Shown here: positions 45,113-53,829 of the stretch, piece after piece
How the letters are laid out: every line of letters begins with the position of its first letter
Position numbering within the stretch: the first letter of the stretch is position 1
Source: Streptomyces cacaoi
GTDB lineage: Bacteria > Actinomycetota > Actinomycetes > Streptomycetales > Streptomycetaceae
NCBI RefSeq assembly: GCF_006539165.1
Contig: NZ_BJMM01000007.1
Span: forward strand, 186,001-250,000
Direction of reading: 5' to 3'
DNA: 64,000 nucleotides
Made by a program: the position numbers and the translations under genes
Notes under the pieces: model-generated
What the model was told of the DNA's origin: nothing
The model's input: only the letters and a program-made list of their open reading frames with translations
Databases searched by the model: none

Positions 45113-45179
45113 CGAGCGGTCTCCTCCCCTGGGTGTGCGGGGCGTCGGGCCGTCCCGGGGACGGCCCCGCCGGTCGCCG

Positions 45180-46307
45180 TCAGCCGGCGGCCGCGTCCCG
45201 GAAGCGGGTGGTGCGGTGCACGGGGTCGGTGTCGATCTGCGGGATGACGTGCTCGCCGATCAGCTTGATCGAGTTGAGGGTGTCCTCGCGCGGAATGCCG
45301 ACGGGCAGTCCGAAGCACAGCTGGTCGGCGCCGGCCTGCTCCCAGCGCTTGCACTGCTGGAGGACCTCTTCCGGGTTGCCGCAGATCATCAGTTCCTCGG
45401 AGATGAGCAGGTCGACGACTTCCTCGGTGTATTCGGGGATCAGCTCGGGCCACTCGGGGATGCCGTCGGGGCGCGGGAACGTGTCGTGGTAGCGGAAGAG
45501 CAGCGACTGGAGATAGTTGAGGCCGGCGCCCACGGCGATCCGCCGGGCTTTCTCGGTCGTCTCCGCACAGATGGCGGTGGACGTCACCATGACGTTGTCG
45601 TTGACGAACGCGCCGACCGGCTCCGCGTCCTTGACGGCGCCCTTGTAGGAGTCGAGGACCCACTCCATGTCGGACACCTTCTGCACACTGAAGCCGAGCA
45701 CCCCGAGGCCCTTGCGTGCCGCCATGGCGTACGACGGCGGCGACCCGGCGGCGTACCACATGGCGGGGTGAGCGGCCCCGTACGGCTTGGGCAGCACCTT
45801 GCGCGGCGGCAGGGACCAGTGCGTGCCCTGGAAGCCCTGGTACTCGTCCTGGAGCCACATCCGGGGGAACTCGGCGATGGTCTCTTCCCAGATCTCCTTG
45901 GTGTGGTTCATGTCGGTGATGCCCGGCAGGAAGCCGAGGATCTCGTGGCTCCCGGCGCCCCGGCCGGTGCCGAACTCGAAGCGTCCGCCGGAGAGATGGT
46001 CGAGCATGGCGACCTTCTCCGCGACCTTCACCGGGTGGTTGACGGTGGGCAGCGGGTTGAAGATGCCGGAGCCGAGGTGGATGCGCTCGGTGGCGTGCGC
46101 GAGGTAGCCGAGGAAGACGTCGTTGGCGGAGAGGTGCGAGTACTCCTCCAGGAAGTGGTGCTCGGAGGCCCAGGCGTACTTGAAGCCGGACCTGTCCGCC
46201 TGGATGACGTACTCGGTCTCTTCGAGCAGCGCCTTGTGTTCGGCCTGCGGGTCGGCCGAGGCGCGTGAGGCCGGTACGTACCCCTGAACAAAGAGCCCGA
46301 ATTCCAC
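45180..46307 (-). CDS. LLM-class flavin/F420 oxidoreductase (long form)
   Basis: A 375-residue luciferase-like enzyme. It begins EFGLFVQGYVPASR; YAWASEHHFLEEYSHLSANDVFLGYLA near residue 44 and GGRFEFGTGRGAGSHEI near residue 106 are typical of the bacterial-luciferase-type group. The start is GTG 46307 behind GAGAGGTGA. The palindrome CTGAC-N5-GTCAG sits 24-38 bases upstream, overlapping a GATACG hexamer, so the LLM-deacylase pair is probably repressor-controlled. Confidence 0.88.
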   Translation of the reverse strand: MEFGLFVQGYVPASRASADPQAEHKALLEETEYVIQADRSGFKYAWASEHHFLEEYSHLSANDVFLGYLAHATERIHLGSGIFNPLPTVNHPVKVAEKVAMLDHLSGGRFEFGTGRGAGSHEILGFLPGITDMNHTKEIWEETIAEFPRMWLQDEYQGFQGTHWSLPPRKVLPKPYGAAHPAMWYAAGSPPSYAMAARKGLGVLGFSVQKVSDMEWVLDSYKGAVKDAEPVGAFVNDNVMVTSTAICAETTEKARRIAVGAGLNYLQSLLFRYHDTFPRPDGIPEWPELIPEYTEEVVDLLISEELMICGNPEEVLQQCKRWEQAGADQLCFGLPVGIPREDTLNSIKLIGEHVIPQIDTDPVHRTTRFRDAAAG

Positions 46308-46330
46308 GTCGGTTCACCTCTCACGCGTAT

Positions 46331-46345
46331 CTGACGGAGCGTCAG
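46331..46345. promoter_or_regulatory. CTGAC-N5-GTCAG operator, site 1
   Basis: Palindrome CTGACGGAGCGTCAG upstream of the LLM-deacylase pair. The same palindrome occurs at 49544-49558 and 55776-55790 in front of functionally related genes. Confidence 0.65.
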
Positions 46346-46457
46346 TTCTGGCTTCCCGACGACTCTCGCACCGGCTCCGGGGGCCGTCAATACCCGTGCC
46401 CGCCGGGCAGCGGCGGGGCCGCGGGCCGGAAAACCGCGGCATCTGCGCACGCGACGG

Positions 46458-46486
46458 CGGGCTTCCGCATCTGCTGCGGAAGCCCG
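46458..46486 (-). terminator. Hairpin after the SDR gene
   Basis: CGGGCTTCCGCA / TGCGGAAGCCCG, a 12-bp stem with a 5-base loop, 50 bases beyond the SDR stop. The CTTCCGCATCTG arm belongs to the dispersed CACAG[C/A]TGCGGAAG motif family. Confidence 0.65.
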
Positions 46487-46535
46487 CGGACACTCCGCGC
46501 GCCCGGCCCGCTCCGGGAGGCGCGGACTCCGGCCC

Positions 46536-47312
46536 TCAGAGCACGGACACCCCGGCGAGCCAGCCGCCGTCGATCACGAACGGCTGGCCCGTCACGTACG
46601 AGGAGTCGTCACAGCTGAGGAAGAGCACCATCCGGGCCACCTCCTGCGGCCGGCCGATGCGCCCCTGCGGGATCACCCGCGCGTAGAAGGAGTCCAGCTC
46701 CGGTGTCGTCCGGGCGTCCCCGGTGGCCTTCGCCGGGTCGGTCATCGCGGTGTCCACGGCGCCCGGGCACACCGCGTTGACCCGGATCCCCTTCCCCGCC
46801 AGCTCCATCGAGGCCACCCGTGTCATCGCGACCACAGCTGCCTTCGACGCCGCATAGGACGTCAGGAACGCCATCCCGGACAGCGCCGCGTAGGAGGCCG
46901 TGTTGACGACGGTGCCGCCGCCGGCCTCCTCCAGGTACGGCACCAGGGTGCGCATCCCCAGGAAACTGCCCGTCTGGTTGACGTCGACCACCTCGCGGAA
47001 CTCCGCGGCCGGCGTGTCCACGAGGGCGCTCATCCGCAGGATCCCGGCGTTGTTGACGAGTCCGTCGACCTTGCCGAACCGCTCGGCGGCCCGGTGCGCC
47101 ACCGCACGCCAGCCGTCCTCGTCCCGCACGTCCAGATGCGCGTAGAGCGCGCGCTCCGCACCGATCTCCCGGGCCACCCGCTCGCCCTGCTCGTCGAGCA
47201 CGTCCCCCAGCACCACCCGCGCACCCTCCTCAGCGAGCAGCCGCGCCACGTGCTCTCCCTGTCCCCGGGCCGCACCGGTCACCACCACGACCCGCCCGTC
47301 CATCCTGCCCAT
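46536..47312 (-). CDS. Short-chain dehydrogenase/reductase (steroid/acyl-type)
   Basis: A 258-residue classical SDR. The cofactor loop is VVVTGAARGQGEHVARLL (TGxxxGxG) at residues 9-26, then LVNNAGILRMS (NNAG) near residue 83 and the active-site YAASKAAVVAMTRV (YxxxK) near residue 153. GARVVLGDVLDEQG has an Asp after the second strand, favouring NAD(H). The sequence resembles the hydroxysteroid/hydroxyacyl dehydrogenase subgroup. It follows the LLM gene by 46 bases and ends the amidohydrolase-LLM-SDR operon. Confidence 0.92.
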   Translation of the reverse strand: MGRMDGRVVVVTGAARGQGEHVARLLAEEGARVVLGDVLDEQGERVAREIGAERALYAHLDVRDEDGWRAVAHRAAERFGKVDGLVNNAGILRMSALVDTPAAEFREVVDVNQTGSFLGMRTLVPYLEEAGGGTVVNTASYAALSGMAFLTSYAASKAAVVAMTRVASMELAGKGIRVNAVCPGAVDTAMTDPAKATGDARTTPELDSFYARVIPQGRIGRPQEVARMVLFLSCDDSSYVTGQPFVIDGGWLAGVSVL

Positions 47313-47358
47313 CCGGTCTCCCTCCGGCCCGTCCGCACGGTTCGCGCACGGCCGCCGG

Positions 47359-48282
47359 TCAGCCGGCCGCCGGCGCGACCTCCTGTCCGAACGCCGCCAT
47401 CTGATCCGTCAGTTCGGCCACGGAGCGGCTGCGGAAACGGACCTGCACCTGATGGACGCCCATGTCCGCGTACTCCCGCAGCGAGGCGGCCAGGGCCTGC
47501 GGGCTCCCGGTCAGCGTGCGGCGGCCCACGCGCCACGACGGTGTCCCCACGTACAGCGGCTCCGCGATGGCCCCGACGGTGAACTCCTCGTCCGCCAGGC
47601 CCGTTTTCTCGCGCAGCTGTCGTATCCGCGCGATGCGCTCCGGCAGCACCTCGCGGGGGTCGCCCTGCGGCAGCCAGCCGTCACCGTGCAGCGCCGCCCT
47701 GCGCACGGCCGCGGGGGACGAGCCGCCCACCCACAGCGGCGGTCGCGGCCGCTGCACCGGGCGGGGGCGCTGGCCGAGGCCGGTGAAGGAGAAGCGCTCC
47801 CCCGTGAACGAGGGGAACTCCTCCTCGCCCAGCGCCGCCTTCAGCGCCTCGATCGTCTCGTCCAGCAGCGCGCCCCGCCCGTCGAAGTCGACGCCGAGCG
47901 CCTCGAACTCCTCGCGCACATGGCCCGCGCCGACGCCCAGGGTCAGCCGTCCGCCCGACAGCGTGTCGAGCGTGGCGTACTGCTTGGCCGTCGCCAGCGG
48001 ATGCCGCAGTCCGACGACCGCGACATGGCTCAGCAGCCGGATCCGTTCCGTGCGCGCCGCCAGGAAGGACAAGGTGGCCACCGGGTCGTACCACACGGTG
48101 CTCATCGCGGTGGCCAGCCGGCGCGGTATCGCCACGTGCTCGCAGCAGGCGATGTACCCGAAGCCGTGCCGCTCGGCGGCGCACGCCACCTCCAGCAGCT
48201 CCTCGGGCCCCGCGTCGGCCTCCCACGGCTCCGCGAACATCACGCTGAGCGACTGCACCGGCAGCTGTATGCCGAAATCCAC
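47359..48282 (-). CDS. LLM-class F420-dependent oxidoreductase
   Basis: A 307-residue enzyme of the F420-dependent LLM type. VDFGIQLPVQSLSV opens the barrel, and GFGYIACCEHVAIPRRLATAM and GGRLTLGVGAGHVREEFEALGVDF near residue 110 are the cofactor-site segments. The start is GTG 48282, which shares one base with the TAG stop of the upstream amidohydrolase gene (sequence TAGTG), so the two are translationally coupled and probably catalyse linked steps. Confidence 0.92.
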   Translation of the reverse strand: MDFGIQLPVQSLSVMFAEPWEADAGPEELLEVACAAERHGFGYIACCEHVAIPRRLATAMSTVWYDPVATLSFLAARTERIRLLSHVAVVGLRHPLATAKQYATLDTLSGGRLTLGVGAGHVREEFEALGVDFDGRGALLDETIEALKAALGEEEFPSFTGERFSFTGLGQRPRPVQRPRPPLWVGGSSPAAVRRAALHGDGWLPQGDPREVLPERIARIRQLREKTGLADEEFTVGAIAEPLYVGTPSWRVGRRTLTGSPQALAASLREYADMGVHQVQVRFRSRSVAELTDQMAAFGQEVAPAAG

Positions 48283-49523
48283 TACGCGCCCGCCGTCGTG
48301 GGAGCCGAGCCGGGCCACAGTCCTTCGGCGGTGAGCCCCAGCAGGTCGATGGCGTTGCCGCGCACGATGCGCTCGACGACGTCCGGTGCGAGATGCCCCA
48401 TCTGTTCCTCCCCGACCTCCTTGGAGCGGGGCCAGGTGGAGTCCGAGTGCGGGTAGTCCGTCTCGTACAGGACGTTGCCGACGCCGATGGCGTCCAGGTT
48501 CTTCAGCCCGAACGCGTCGTCGAAGAAGCAGCCGAAGACGTGCTGTGCGAACAGCTCGGACGGCGGGTTCAGCACCTTGTCGGCGACGCCGCCCCAGCCC
48601 CGGTTCTCCTCCCACACCACGTCCGCGCGTTCCAGGATGTACGGGATCCAGCCGATCTGGCCCTCGGCGTACATGATCCGCAGGTTCGGGAAGCGGTCGA
48701 ACTTGCCGCTCATGAGCCAGTCGACCATCGAGAAACAGCAGTTGGCGAACGTGATGGTGGAGCCGACCGCCGGCGGAGCGTCCGCAGAGGTGGACGGCAT
48801 CCGGCTGGAGGAGCCGATGTGCATGGCGATGACGGTGCCGGTCTCGTCGCAGGCGCGCAGGAACGGGTCCCACTCGTCCCCGTGGATCGACGGCAGCCCC
48901 AGATGCGGCGGTATTTCGGAGAAGCACACCGCCCGCACGCCGCGTTCGGCGTTGCGCCGCACCTCCTGCGCCGCCAGTTCGGCGTCCCACAGCGGCACCA
49001 GGGTGAGCGGGATCAGCCGTCCGCCCGCCTCCGGGCCGCACCACTCCTCGACCATCCAGTCGTTGTAGGCGCGGACCCCGAGCAGCCCCAGCTCCCGGTC
49101 CGACGCCTCGGTGAACGTCTGGCCGCAGAAGCGGGGGAACGTGGGGAAGCACAGGGCCGACTGGACGTGGTTGACGTCCATGTCGGCCAGCCGGTCGGGC
49201 ACGCTGTAGGAGCCGGGGCGCATCTGTTCGTAGGTGATCGCCTCCAGCCGTACCTCGTCACGGTCGTAGCCCACGGCGGTGTCCAGCCGGGTCAGCGGGC
49301 GGCGCAGTTCCTCGTACACCCACCAGTCGGCCAGTGGGCCCTCGTCCCCCGGCTGCCCCATCGTGGGGGCGAAACGGCCGCCCTTGAACGTCATCTCCTT
49401 CAGAGGGGCGCGGACGATGCGGGGCCCGGTGTCCCGGTACTTCGACGGGAGCCGGTCCCGCCAGACGTGGGGAGGCTCGACCGTGTGGTCGTCCACCGAA
49501 ATGATCCTGGGGAAGGTCTCCAT
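48282..49523 (-). CDS. Amidohydrolase-family (ACMSD-like) hydrolase/decarboxylase
   Basis: A 413-residue metal-dependent TIM-barrel protein of the amidohydrolase_2 group. RIISVDDHTVEPPHVWRDRLP at the start replaces the HxH of classical members with DDH, as in many actinomycete relatives. CFPTFPRFCGQT, GTVIAMHIGSSS and VLYETDYPHSDSTWP near residue 360 provide the remaining metal and catalytic residues. Relatives are decarboxylases or hydrolases of CoA-linked or aromatic intermediates. The first gene of its operon; -35 CTGACG (inside the palindrome) and -10 TACCGT predict a leaderless mRNA starting at ATG 49523. Confidence 0.85.
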   Translation of the reverse strand: METFPRIISVDDHTVEPPHVWRDRLPSKYRDTGPRIVRAPLKEMTFKGGRFAPTMGQPGDEGPLADWWVYEELRRPLTRLDTAVGYDRDEVRLEAITYEQMRPGSYSVPDRLADMDVNHVQSALCFPTFPRFCGQTFTEASDRELGLLGVRAYNDWMVEEWCGPEAGGRLIPLTLVPLWDAELAAQEVRRNAERGVRAVCFSEIPPHLGLPSIHGDEWDPFLRACDETGTVIAMHIGSSSRMPSTSADAPPAVGSTITFANCCFSMVDWLMSGKFDRFPNLRIMYAEGQIGWIPYILERADVVWEENRGWGGVADKVLNPPSELFAQHVFGCFFDDAFGLKNLDAIGVGNVLYETDYPHSDSTWPRSKEVGEEQMGHLAPDVVERIVRGNAIDLLGLTAEGLWPGSAPTTAGA

Positions 49524-49529
49524 ACGGCC

Positions 49530-49558
49530 ACGGTAGCGCCGAACTGACGGCCCGTCAG
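49530..49558 (-). promoter_or_regulatory. Amidohydrolase operon promoter with CTGAC-N5-GTCAG operator, site 2
   Basis: Palindrome CTGACGGCCCGTCAG at 49544-49558. On the minus strand its CTGACG half (49558-49553) is placed as a -35, 17 bases before TACCGT (49535-49530), which is 6 bases before the start ATG. A repressor here would block polymerase directly. Confidence 0.65.
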
Positions 49559-49780
49559 GTCCCCGTGCACCGCCGTTCGTTGTGCTCCGTCGGGCCCGCT
49601 CCGGAACGAAGGACGGGGTCGGCCGGGCCCTTCGCCGGTGCCCCACGGCCCGGCCGGCCCTTGAAATCGATTACGAAGTTTTCGCGGGGATGCTGGAGAG
49701 GCCGGTACCCGAGCTGACGTAATTGCCATGGACAAGGCAGACTGACCCCTGCGGCAATGGAGCGGATCGCAGGGGGCACC

Positions 49781-52723
49781 ATGGGCGCCGAGGATCACAC
49801 CCGACACGGAACGGAGCACCGGGAACACCACCTTCACTTCTCCGTGCTCGGCCCTGTGCGCGCAGGGCGCGGTGACCACGCACTCGCCATGGGCTCTCCC
49901 CAGCAGAAAGCCCTGCTCACGGCCCTGCTGCTGCGCGGAGGGCGGACGGCGACGGCCGAGGAGCTGATCGACGCCGTCTGGGGCGAGGACCCGCCGGAGC
50001 AGGCCAAGGCCGCCCTGCGCACCTACGCCTCACGCATCCGCAAGGCCCTCGGGCCGGACGCCGACATCCTCGTCAGCGAGTCCGGCGGCTATGCCATCCG
50101 CACCGGGCCCGACGCCGTACTCGATCTGGACACCGCACACGATCTCGCCGTACGCGCCGAGAAAGCGGCCTCCTGCGGGGACCGCGCCCAGGCCCGCCGC
50201 CTCTACAACCACGCGCTCGACCTCTGGGACGGCGAAGCCCTCGCCCACGTCCCCGGCCCCTACGCCGAGACCCACCGCGCCCGCCTGGAGGAATGGCGCC
50301 TCGGTCTGCTCGAACACCGCCTGGATCTGGACCTCCAGACCGGCAGCCACGCCGAAGCCGTCAGCGAGCTCACCGCGCTCACCGCCGCACACCCGCTGCG
50401 CGAACGCCTGCGCGAGCTGCTGATGCTCGCGCTCTACCGCAGCGGCCGCCAGGCCGAGGCCCTCGCCGTCTACGCCGACACCCGGCGCCTCCTCGCCGAC
50501 GAACTCGGCGTCGACCCGCGCCCCGAACTCGCCGAACTGCAACAGCGCATCCTCGAAGCCGACGAGGAGCTCGCCTACCAGGCCGACGCGCCCATCACCG
50601 CCGCCGCGCCCACCTTCACCCGGCCCGCCCAGCTTCCGGCCACCGTGGCCGACTTCACCGGGCGCGCCTCCTTCGTCGCGGAACTCAGCGATCAACTCGC
50701 CGAGGCCGACGGGACCGTCATGGCCGTCTCCGCCGTCGCCGGCATCGGCGGCGTCGGCAAGACCACCCTGGCCATCCACGTCGCGCACGGTGCCGCCGAC
50801 CGCTTCCCCGACGGCCAGCTCTACGTCGACCTCCAGGGAGCGGGAGCCTCACCCGCTGAACCCAGCGCCGTGCTCGGCTCGTTCCTGCGCGCCCTGGGCA
50901 CCCCGGACTCCGACATACCGGAGAAGCTGGAGGACCGTTCCGCGCTCTTCCGCTCCCTCCTCGCCGGCCGGCGCATCCTCACGCTGCTGGACAACGCGCA
51001 CGACGCCGCACAGGTCCGTCCGCTGCTTCCCGGCACCGGCAGCTGCGCCGCCCTCATCACCAGCCGCGCACGCATGGTCGACCTGGCCGGAGCCCACCTC
51101 GTCGACCTCGACGTCATGAGCCCCGAAGAGGCCATGGCCCTCTTCAGCCGCATCGTCGGCGCCGAACGCGTCGCCGCCGAGCGCAAAGCCGCCATGGACA
51201 CCGTCGCCGCCTGCGGATTCCTGCCGCTCGCCATCAGGATCGCCGCCGCACGGCTCGCCTCACGCCGCACCTGGACGGTCGCCACGCTCTCGTCCAAACT
51301 CGCCGACGAGCGCCGCCGCCTCGACGAACTCCAGGCCGGCGACCTCGCCGTGAAGGCCACCTTCGAACTCGGCTACGGCCAGCTGGACAGCGAACAGGCC
51401 CGAGCCTTCCGGCTCCTCGGGCTGACGGACGGGCCGGACGTCTCCGTCCCCGCCGCCGCAGCTGTGCTCGGCATCACGCACGACGAGGCCGAGGACCTGC
51501 TGGAGTCGCTCGTCGACACCTCGCTGCTGGAGTCCGCGGCGCCCGGCCGGTACCGGTTCCATGACCTCGTCCGCCTGTTCGCCCGTGCGTGCGCGGAGCG
51601 GGACGAGCAGCCGCCGGCCGTCCGGACGGCGGCGCTGGAGCGGCTCCTGGACTTCTATCTGTCCACAGCTGCCCGCATGTTCGCCATCAACCGCGCGGGC
51701 GACCGCACCGTCGACCATCTCGCCCGGGTGTCCGGCCAGGGCCTCGAATTCACCGACTGGAACGCGTCCGTCGACTGGCTCTTCGCCGAGGCCGACTGCC
51801 TGCTCTCCTGCGTCAAGCAGTCCGCGGCCACGGAATCCCGGCGCAAGGCCGCCGACCTGCTCATCGCGGCCAAGGACCTCGCCGACTCCGGCATCCACTC
51901 GCTGCGCTACGAACAGTCGGCCACAGCTGTGCGGGACGCCGCCATCGACGCCGGGGACAAGGTCACCGAGGCCCGTGCACGGCTCATGCTGACGCACACC
52001 TACACCGTCGCCGGCCGCTTCCCCCTGGCGGAGGCCGAGGCGCAGCAGGCCCTCGACCTCGCCCGGGCGACCGGGGACCCGCTGGCGAGCAGCTACGCAC
52101 CCAACGACCTCGGCATCATCAAGACCTACCAGGGCAGCTTCCAGGAGGCCGAGGTGCACCTGGGGCACGCCGTGGCGGCCTTCCGCGAGGACGGCAACCT
52201 GCCGAGCGAGGCCAGCGCGCTGTGCAACCTCTCGCGCGTGCACGCCGCGCTCGGGCAGCACTCCGAGGCGATCGAGCTGGCGCAGCAAGGTCTGGCCATC
52301 TACCAGAAGATGGGCAGCACCATCCGCATGGCCAACGCGCGCTACACCTTCGGCTGCGCACTGGCCCGCGCCGGGCGCACCCAGGAGGGGCTGGCGGAAC
52401 TGGAGCGCGCCCGGGCCCTGTTCCACGAGACCCGGCAGATGCGCTGGGAGGGCGTGACACATTTCCGGATCGCGGAGGCCCTGCTCATGCGGGGCGAGGC
52501 GGGCCGGGCCGCTTCCCACGCCGAACAGGCCCTGGCCCTGCGCGCGATCGGGGGCGAGTGGCGGCGTGGCACCGTCCTCGTCGCCCTCGGGAAGGCCCTC
52601 GCTGAGGTCGGCCAGGCCGGCCGCTCCGAGGCGTGCTGGAACGAGGCGCTGAGCATCTTCGAGGAACTCGGCTCCGTGGAGGCGGAGGAAGTGCGCGCGC
52701 TGCTCACCACGCTGACGCACTGA
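49781..52723 (+). CDS. afsR: AfsR-type SARP regulator (BTAD, NB-ARC ATPase, TPR)
   Basis: A 980-residue protein with the AfsR layout. An OmpR-like DNA-binding domain (FSVLGPVRAGRGDHALAMGSPQQKALL to SGGYAIR) is followed by the BTAD domain to about residue 240. The NB-ARC ATPase has Walker A GIGGVGKTT (residues 321-329) and ILTLLDNAHDA. TPRs start at about residue 650. S. coelicolor AfsR is 993 residues, is phosphorylated by AfsK and activates afsS. Here an AfsS-like gene follows and an AfsK-like gene lies 8 kb away. I chose ATG 49781 because AGGGGG lies upstream; ATG 49757 would add 8 residues. Confidence 0.85.
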   Translation: MGAEDHTRHGTEHREHHLHFSVLGPVRAGRGDHALAMGSPQQKALLTALLLRGGRTATAEELIDAVWGEDPPEQAKAALRTYASRIRKALGPDADILVSESGGYAIRTGPDAVLDLDTAHDLAVRAEKAASCGDRAQARRLYNHALDLWDGEALAHVPGPYAETHRARLEEWRLGLLEHRLDLDLQTGSHAEAVSELTALTAAHPLRERLRELLMLALYRSGRQAEALAVYADTRRLLADELGVDPRPELAELQQRILEADEELAYQADAPITAAAPTFTRPAQLPATVADFTGRASFVAELSDQLAEADGTVMAVSAVAGIGGVGKTTLAIHVAHGAADRFPDGQLYVDLQGAGASPAEPSAVLGSFLRALGTPDSDIPEKLEDRSALFRSLLAGRRILTLLDNAHDAAQVRPLLPGTGSCAALITSRARMVDLAGAHLVDLDVMSPEEAMALFSRIVGAERVAAERKAAMDTVAACGFLPLAIRIAAARLASRRTWTVATLSSKLADERRRLDELQAGDLAVKATFELGYGQLDSEQARAFRLLGLTDGPDVSVPAAAAVLGITHDEAEDLLESLVDTSLLESAAPGRYRFHDLVRLFARACAERDEQPPAVRTAALERLLDFYLSTAARMFAINRAGDRTVDHLARVSGQGLEFTDWNASVDWLFAEADCLLSCVKQSAATESRRKAADLLIAAKDLADSGIHSLRYEQSATAVRDAAIDAGDKVTEARARLMLTHTYTVAGRFPLAEAEAQQALDLARATGDPLASSYAPNDLGIIKTYQGSFQEAEVHLGHAVAAFREDGNLPSEASALCNLSRVHAALGQHSEAIELAQQGLAIYQKMGSTIRMANARYTFGCALARAGRTQEGLAELERARALFHETRQMRWEGVTHFRIAEALLMRGEAGRAASHAEQALALRAIGGEWRRGTVLVALGKALAEVGQAGRSEACWNEALSIFEELGSVEAEEVRALLTTLTH

Positions 52724-52961
52724 ACCGCCGGCGGGCGCTCCCGCCGGTCGAGGACCAGGTCAAACGCCTGTTCATCGTTCGTTTATCGCCTTCGGCCATG
52801 CTCTTCTCATCGGCCCGTCGCGTCGGGGGGCAGGCGGGCCGACGTCAGGGGGGAAACCGTCGCCTCTTATGGTGAGCGGTCCGACGCGCCCGTCCGGCGG
52901 CCCACGGGGGAGCCGCTGGGCGGGCACTTGCCCAACAGGCCGAACCAAGGAGCAAGCCACC
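52724..52961 (+). promoter_or_regulatory. SARP-type operator and promoter of the afsS-like gene
   Basis: Three heptamers at 11-base steps: TCAAACG (52760-52766), TTCATCG (52771-52777), TTTATCG (52782-52788). After 8 bases comes CATGCT (52797-52802), the place of a -10. This is the geometry of SARP/AfsR binding sites, where the direct repeats replace the -35. The predicted leader is about 155 bases. The repeats and spacing are read from the sequence; AfsR binding is inference. Confidence 0.6.
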
Positions 52962-53126
52962 ATGGCCACCGAGGAAAAGACCAAGAAGGCCAAGCGCAAG
53001 AACGACGACCTGACCACCACCGAGAACCACGGTTCGAGTGTCGACCTCGGCACGCAGGAGAACCATGGTTCGACCCCTCCGAGCGTGCTGGATGAGAACC
53101 ACGGTTCGAGCGAGCCGGTGAAGTAA
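52962..53126 (+). CDS. afsS: AfsS-like small regulatory peptide with three ENHGS repeats
   Basis: A 54-residue soluble peptide. The basic/acidic start MATEEKTKKAKRKND is followed by three exact 12-residue periods (residues 15-26, 27-38, 39-50) ending TENHGSS, QENHGST and DENHGSS. No signal or membrane segment. AAGGAG lies 9 bases before ATG 52962. S. coelicolor AfsS is a 63-residue 'sigma-like' peptide directly downstream of afsR, with repeated DNH-containing motifs. Position, size, repeat style and the SARP-like operator match, but the residues after Asn-His (Gly-Ser) differ from the DNHMP-type repeats I recall, so this is a divergent member. Confidence 0.65.
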   Translation: MATEEKTKKAKRKNDDLTTTENHGSSVDLGTQENHGSTPPSVLDENHGSSEPVK

Positions 53127-53146
53127 CCAGCCGCCCGGAGAAAGAT

Positions 53147-53195
53147 GTGGGCCGCGGCCGACGGCAAAGAGGGGGTGCCGTCGCCCGCGGCCCAC
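53147..53195 (+). terminator. Strong terminator after the afsS-like gene
   Basis: 20-bp arms (53147-53166, 53176-53195) with one mismatch and a 9-base purine loop, 20 bases after the stop. It separates the two small-peptide genes. Confidence 0.8.
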
Positions 53196-53319
53196 TCGTG
53201 TGCGTACACGGAGTGGGTGGGCATCACCCAAGGGGGCGTTGTGCTCCACCGGGCTGGAATTCCCGGTTCCGTACTGCGCCGGACGACAGAATGACCGTTC
53301 CCTACTCGGAGGAGCCACA

Positions 53320-53511
53320 GTGACCTCTCGGAAATCCCTTCTCGCGGCCTGCTTCCTCGCCGGGGCCGTGCTCGCCGGCGCGTCGGCGCCCGCGCTGGCC
53401 CAGGACAGCGCCACCTCCTCGCCCGCGGACAACCACAGTTCGTCCGTGACGGCCGACGCCGGGGGCACCACCGTCTCCGTCAGAGACGACAACCACTCCA
53501 GCTCCAGCTGA
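53320..53511 (+). CDS. Secreted small peptide with DNHSSS repeats
   Basis: A 63-residue protein starting at GTG 53320, five bases after GGAGGAG. Residues 1-28 form a Sec signal (TSRKSLLAACFLAGAVLAG then APALA before Gln). The predicted mature part is about 35 residues with two DNHSSS motifs, PADNHSSS and the C-terminal RDDNHSSSS. I do not know this family. The Asn-His-Ser repeats echo the ENHGS/DNH repeats of the preceding AfsS-like peptide, and the two genes are 193 bases apart, each with its own terminator. Function unknown. Confidence 0.65.
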   Translation: MTSRKSLLAACFLAGAVLAGASAPALAQDSATSSPADNHSSSVTADAGGTTVSVRDDNHSSSS

Positions 53512-53525
53512 AGCCGGCACCGACC

Positions 53526-53561
53526 CGGGGCCCGCCACCACCCGTGAGGTGGCGGGCCCCG
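53526..53561 (+). terminator. Terminator after the secreted repeat-peptide gene
   Basis: Perfect 14-bp stem CGGGGCCCGCCACC / GGTGGCGGGCCCCG with an 8-base loop, 15 bases after the stop. The remaining 268 bases to the ligase stop show no gene. Confidence 0.75.
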
Positions 53562-53829
53562 CTTCCTGAGCGGCCCCGGCACGACGTCTCGACATGACGT
53601 CTCGACATGACGCTCTCCTCCACGGACCGACGACCTCCCCCGCCCCGACACGGCGCGCACGGGACATCCGCCTCAACACCGGCCCCGCTCGCCCTGTTCC
53701 GGCCCGGGCGCGCGGTCGGCCCCGGCGCGCCGGTGGGTGCGCTCCTCCGCCGCGCATCTCCTTACGCGGGCCCCGGAGAGGCATCCCACCGGACGGACCG
53801 CGGCCGCGCGGACGAGCGCCGCACAACTG

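Noticed and set aside
52962..53511. RiPP precursors (graspetide-like) because of repeated E/S/T-rich motifs
   Set aside because: No ATP-grasp, radical-SAM, lanthipeptide or other modifying enzyme is near. The afsR context and SARP-like operator fit an AfsS-type regulatory peptide better.
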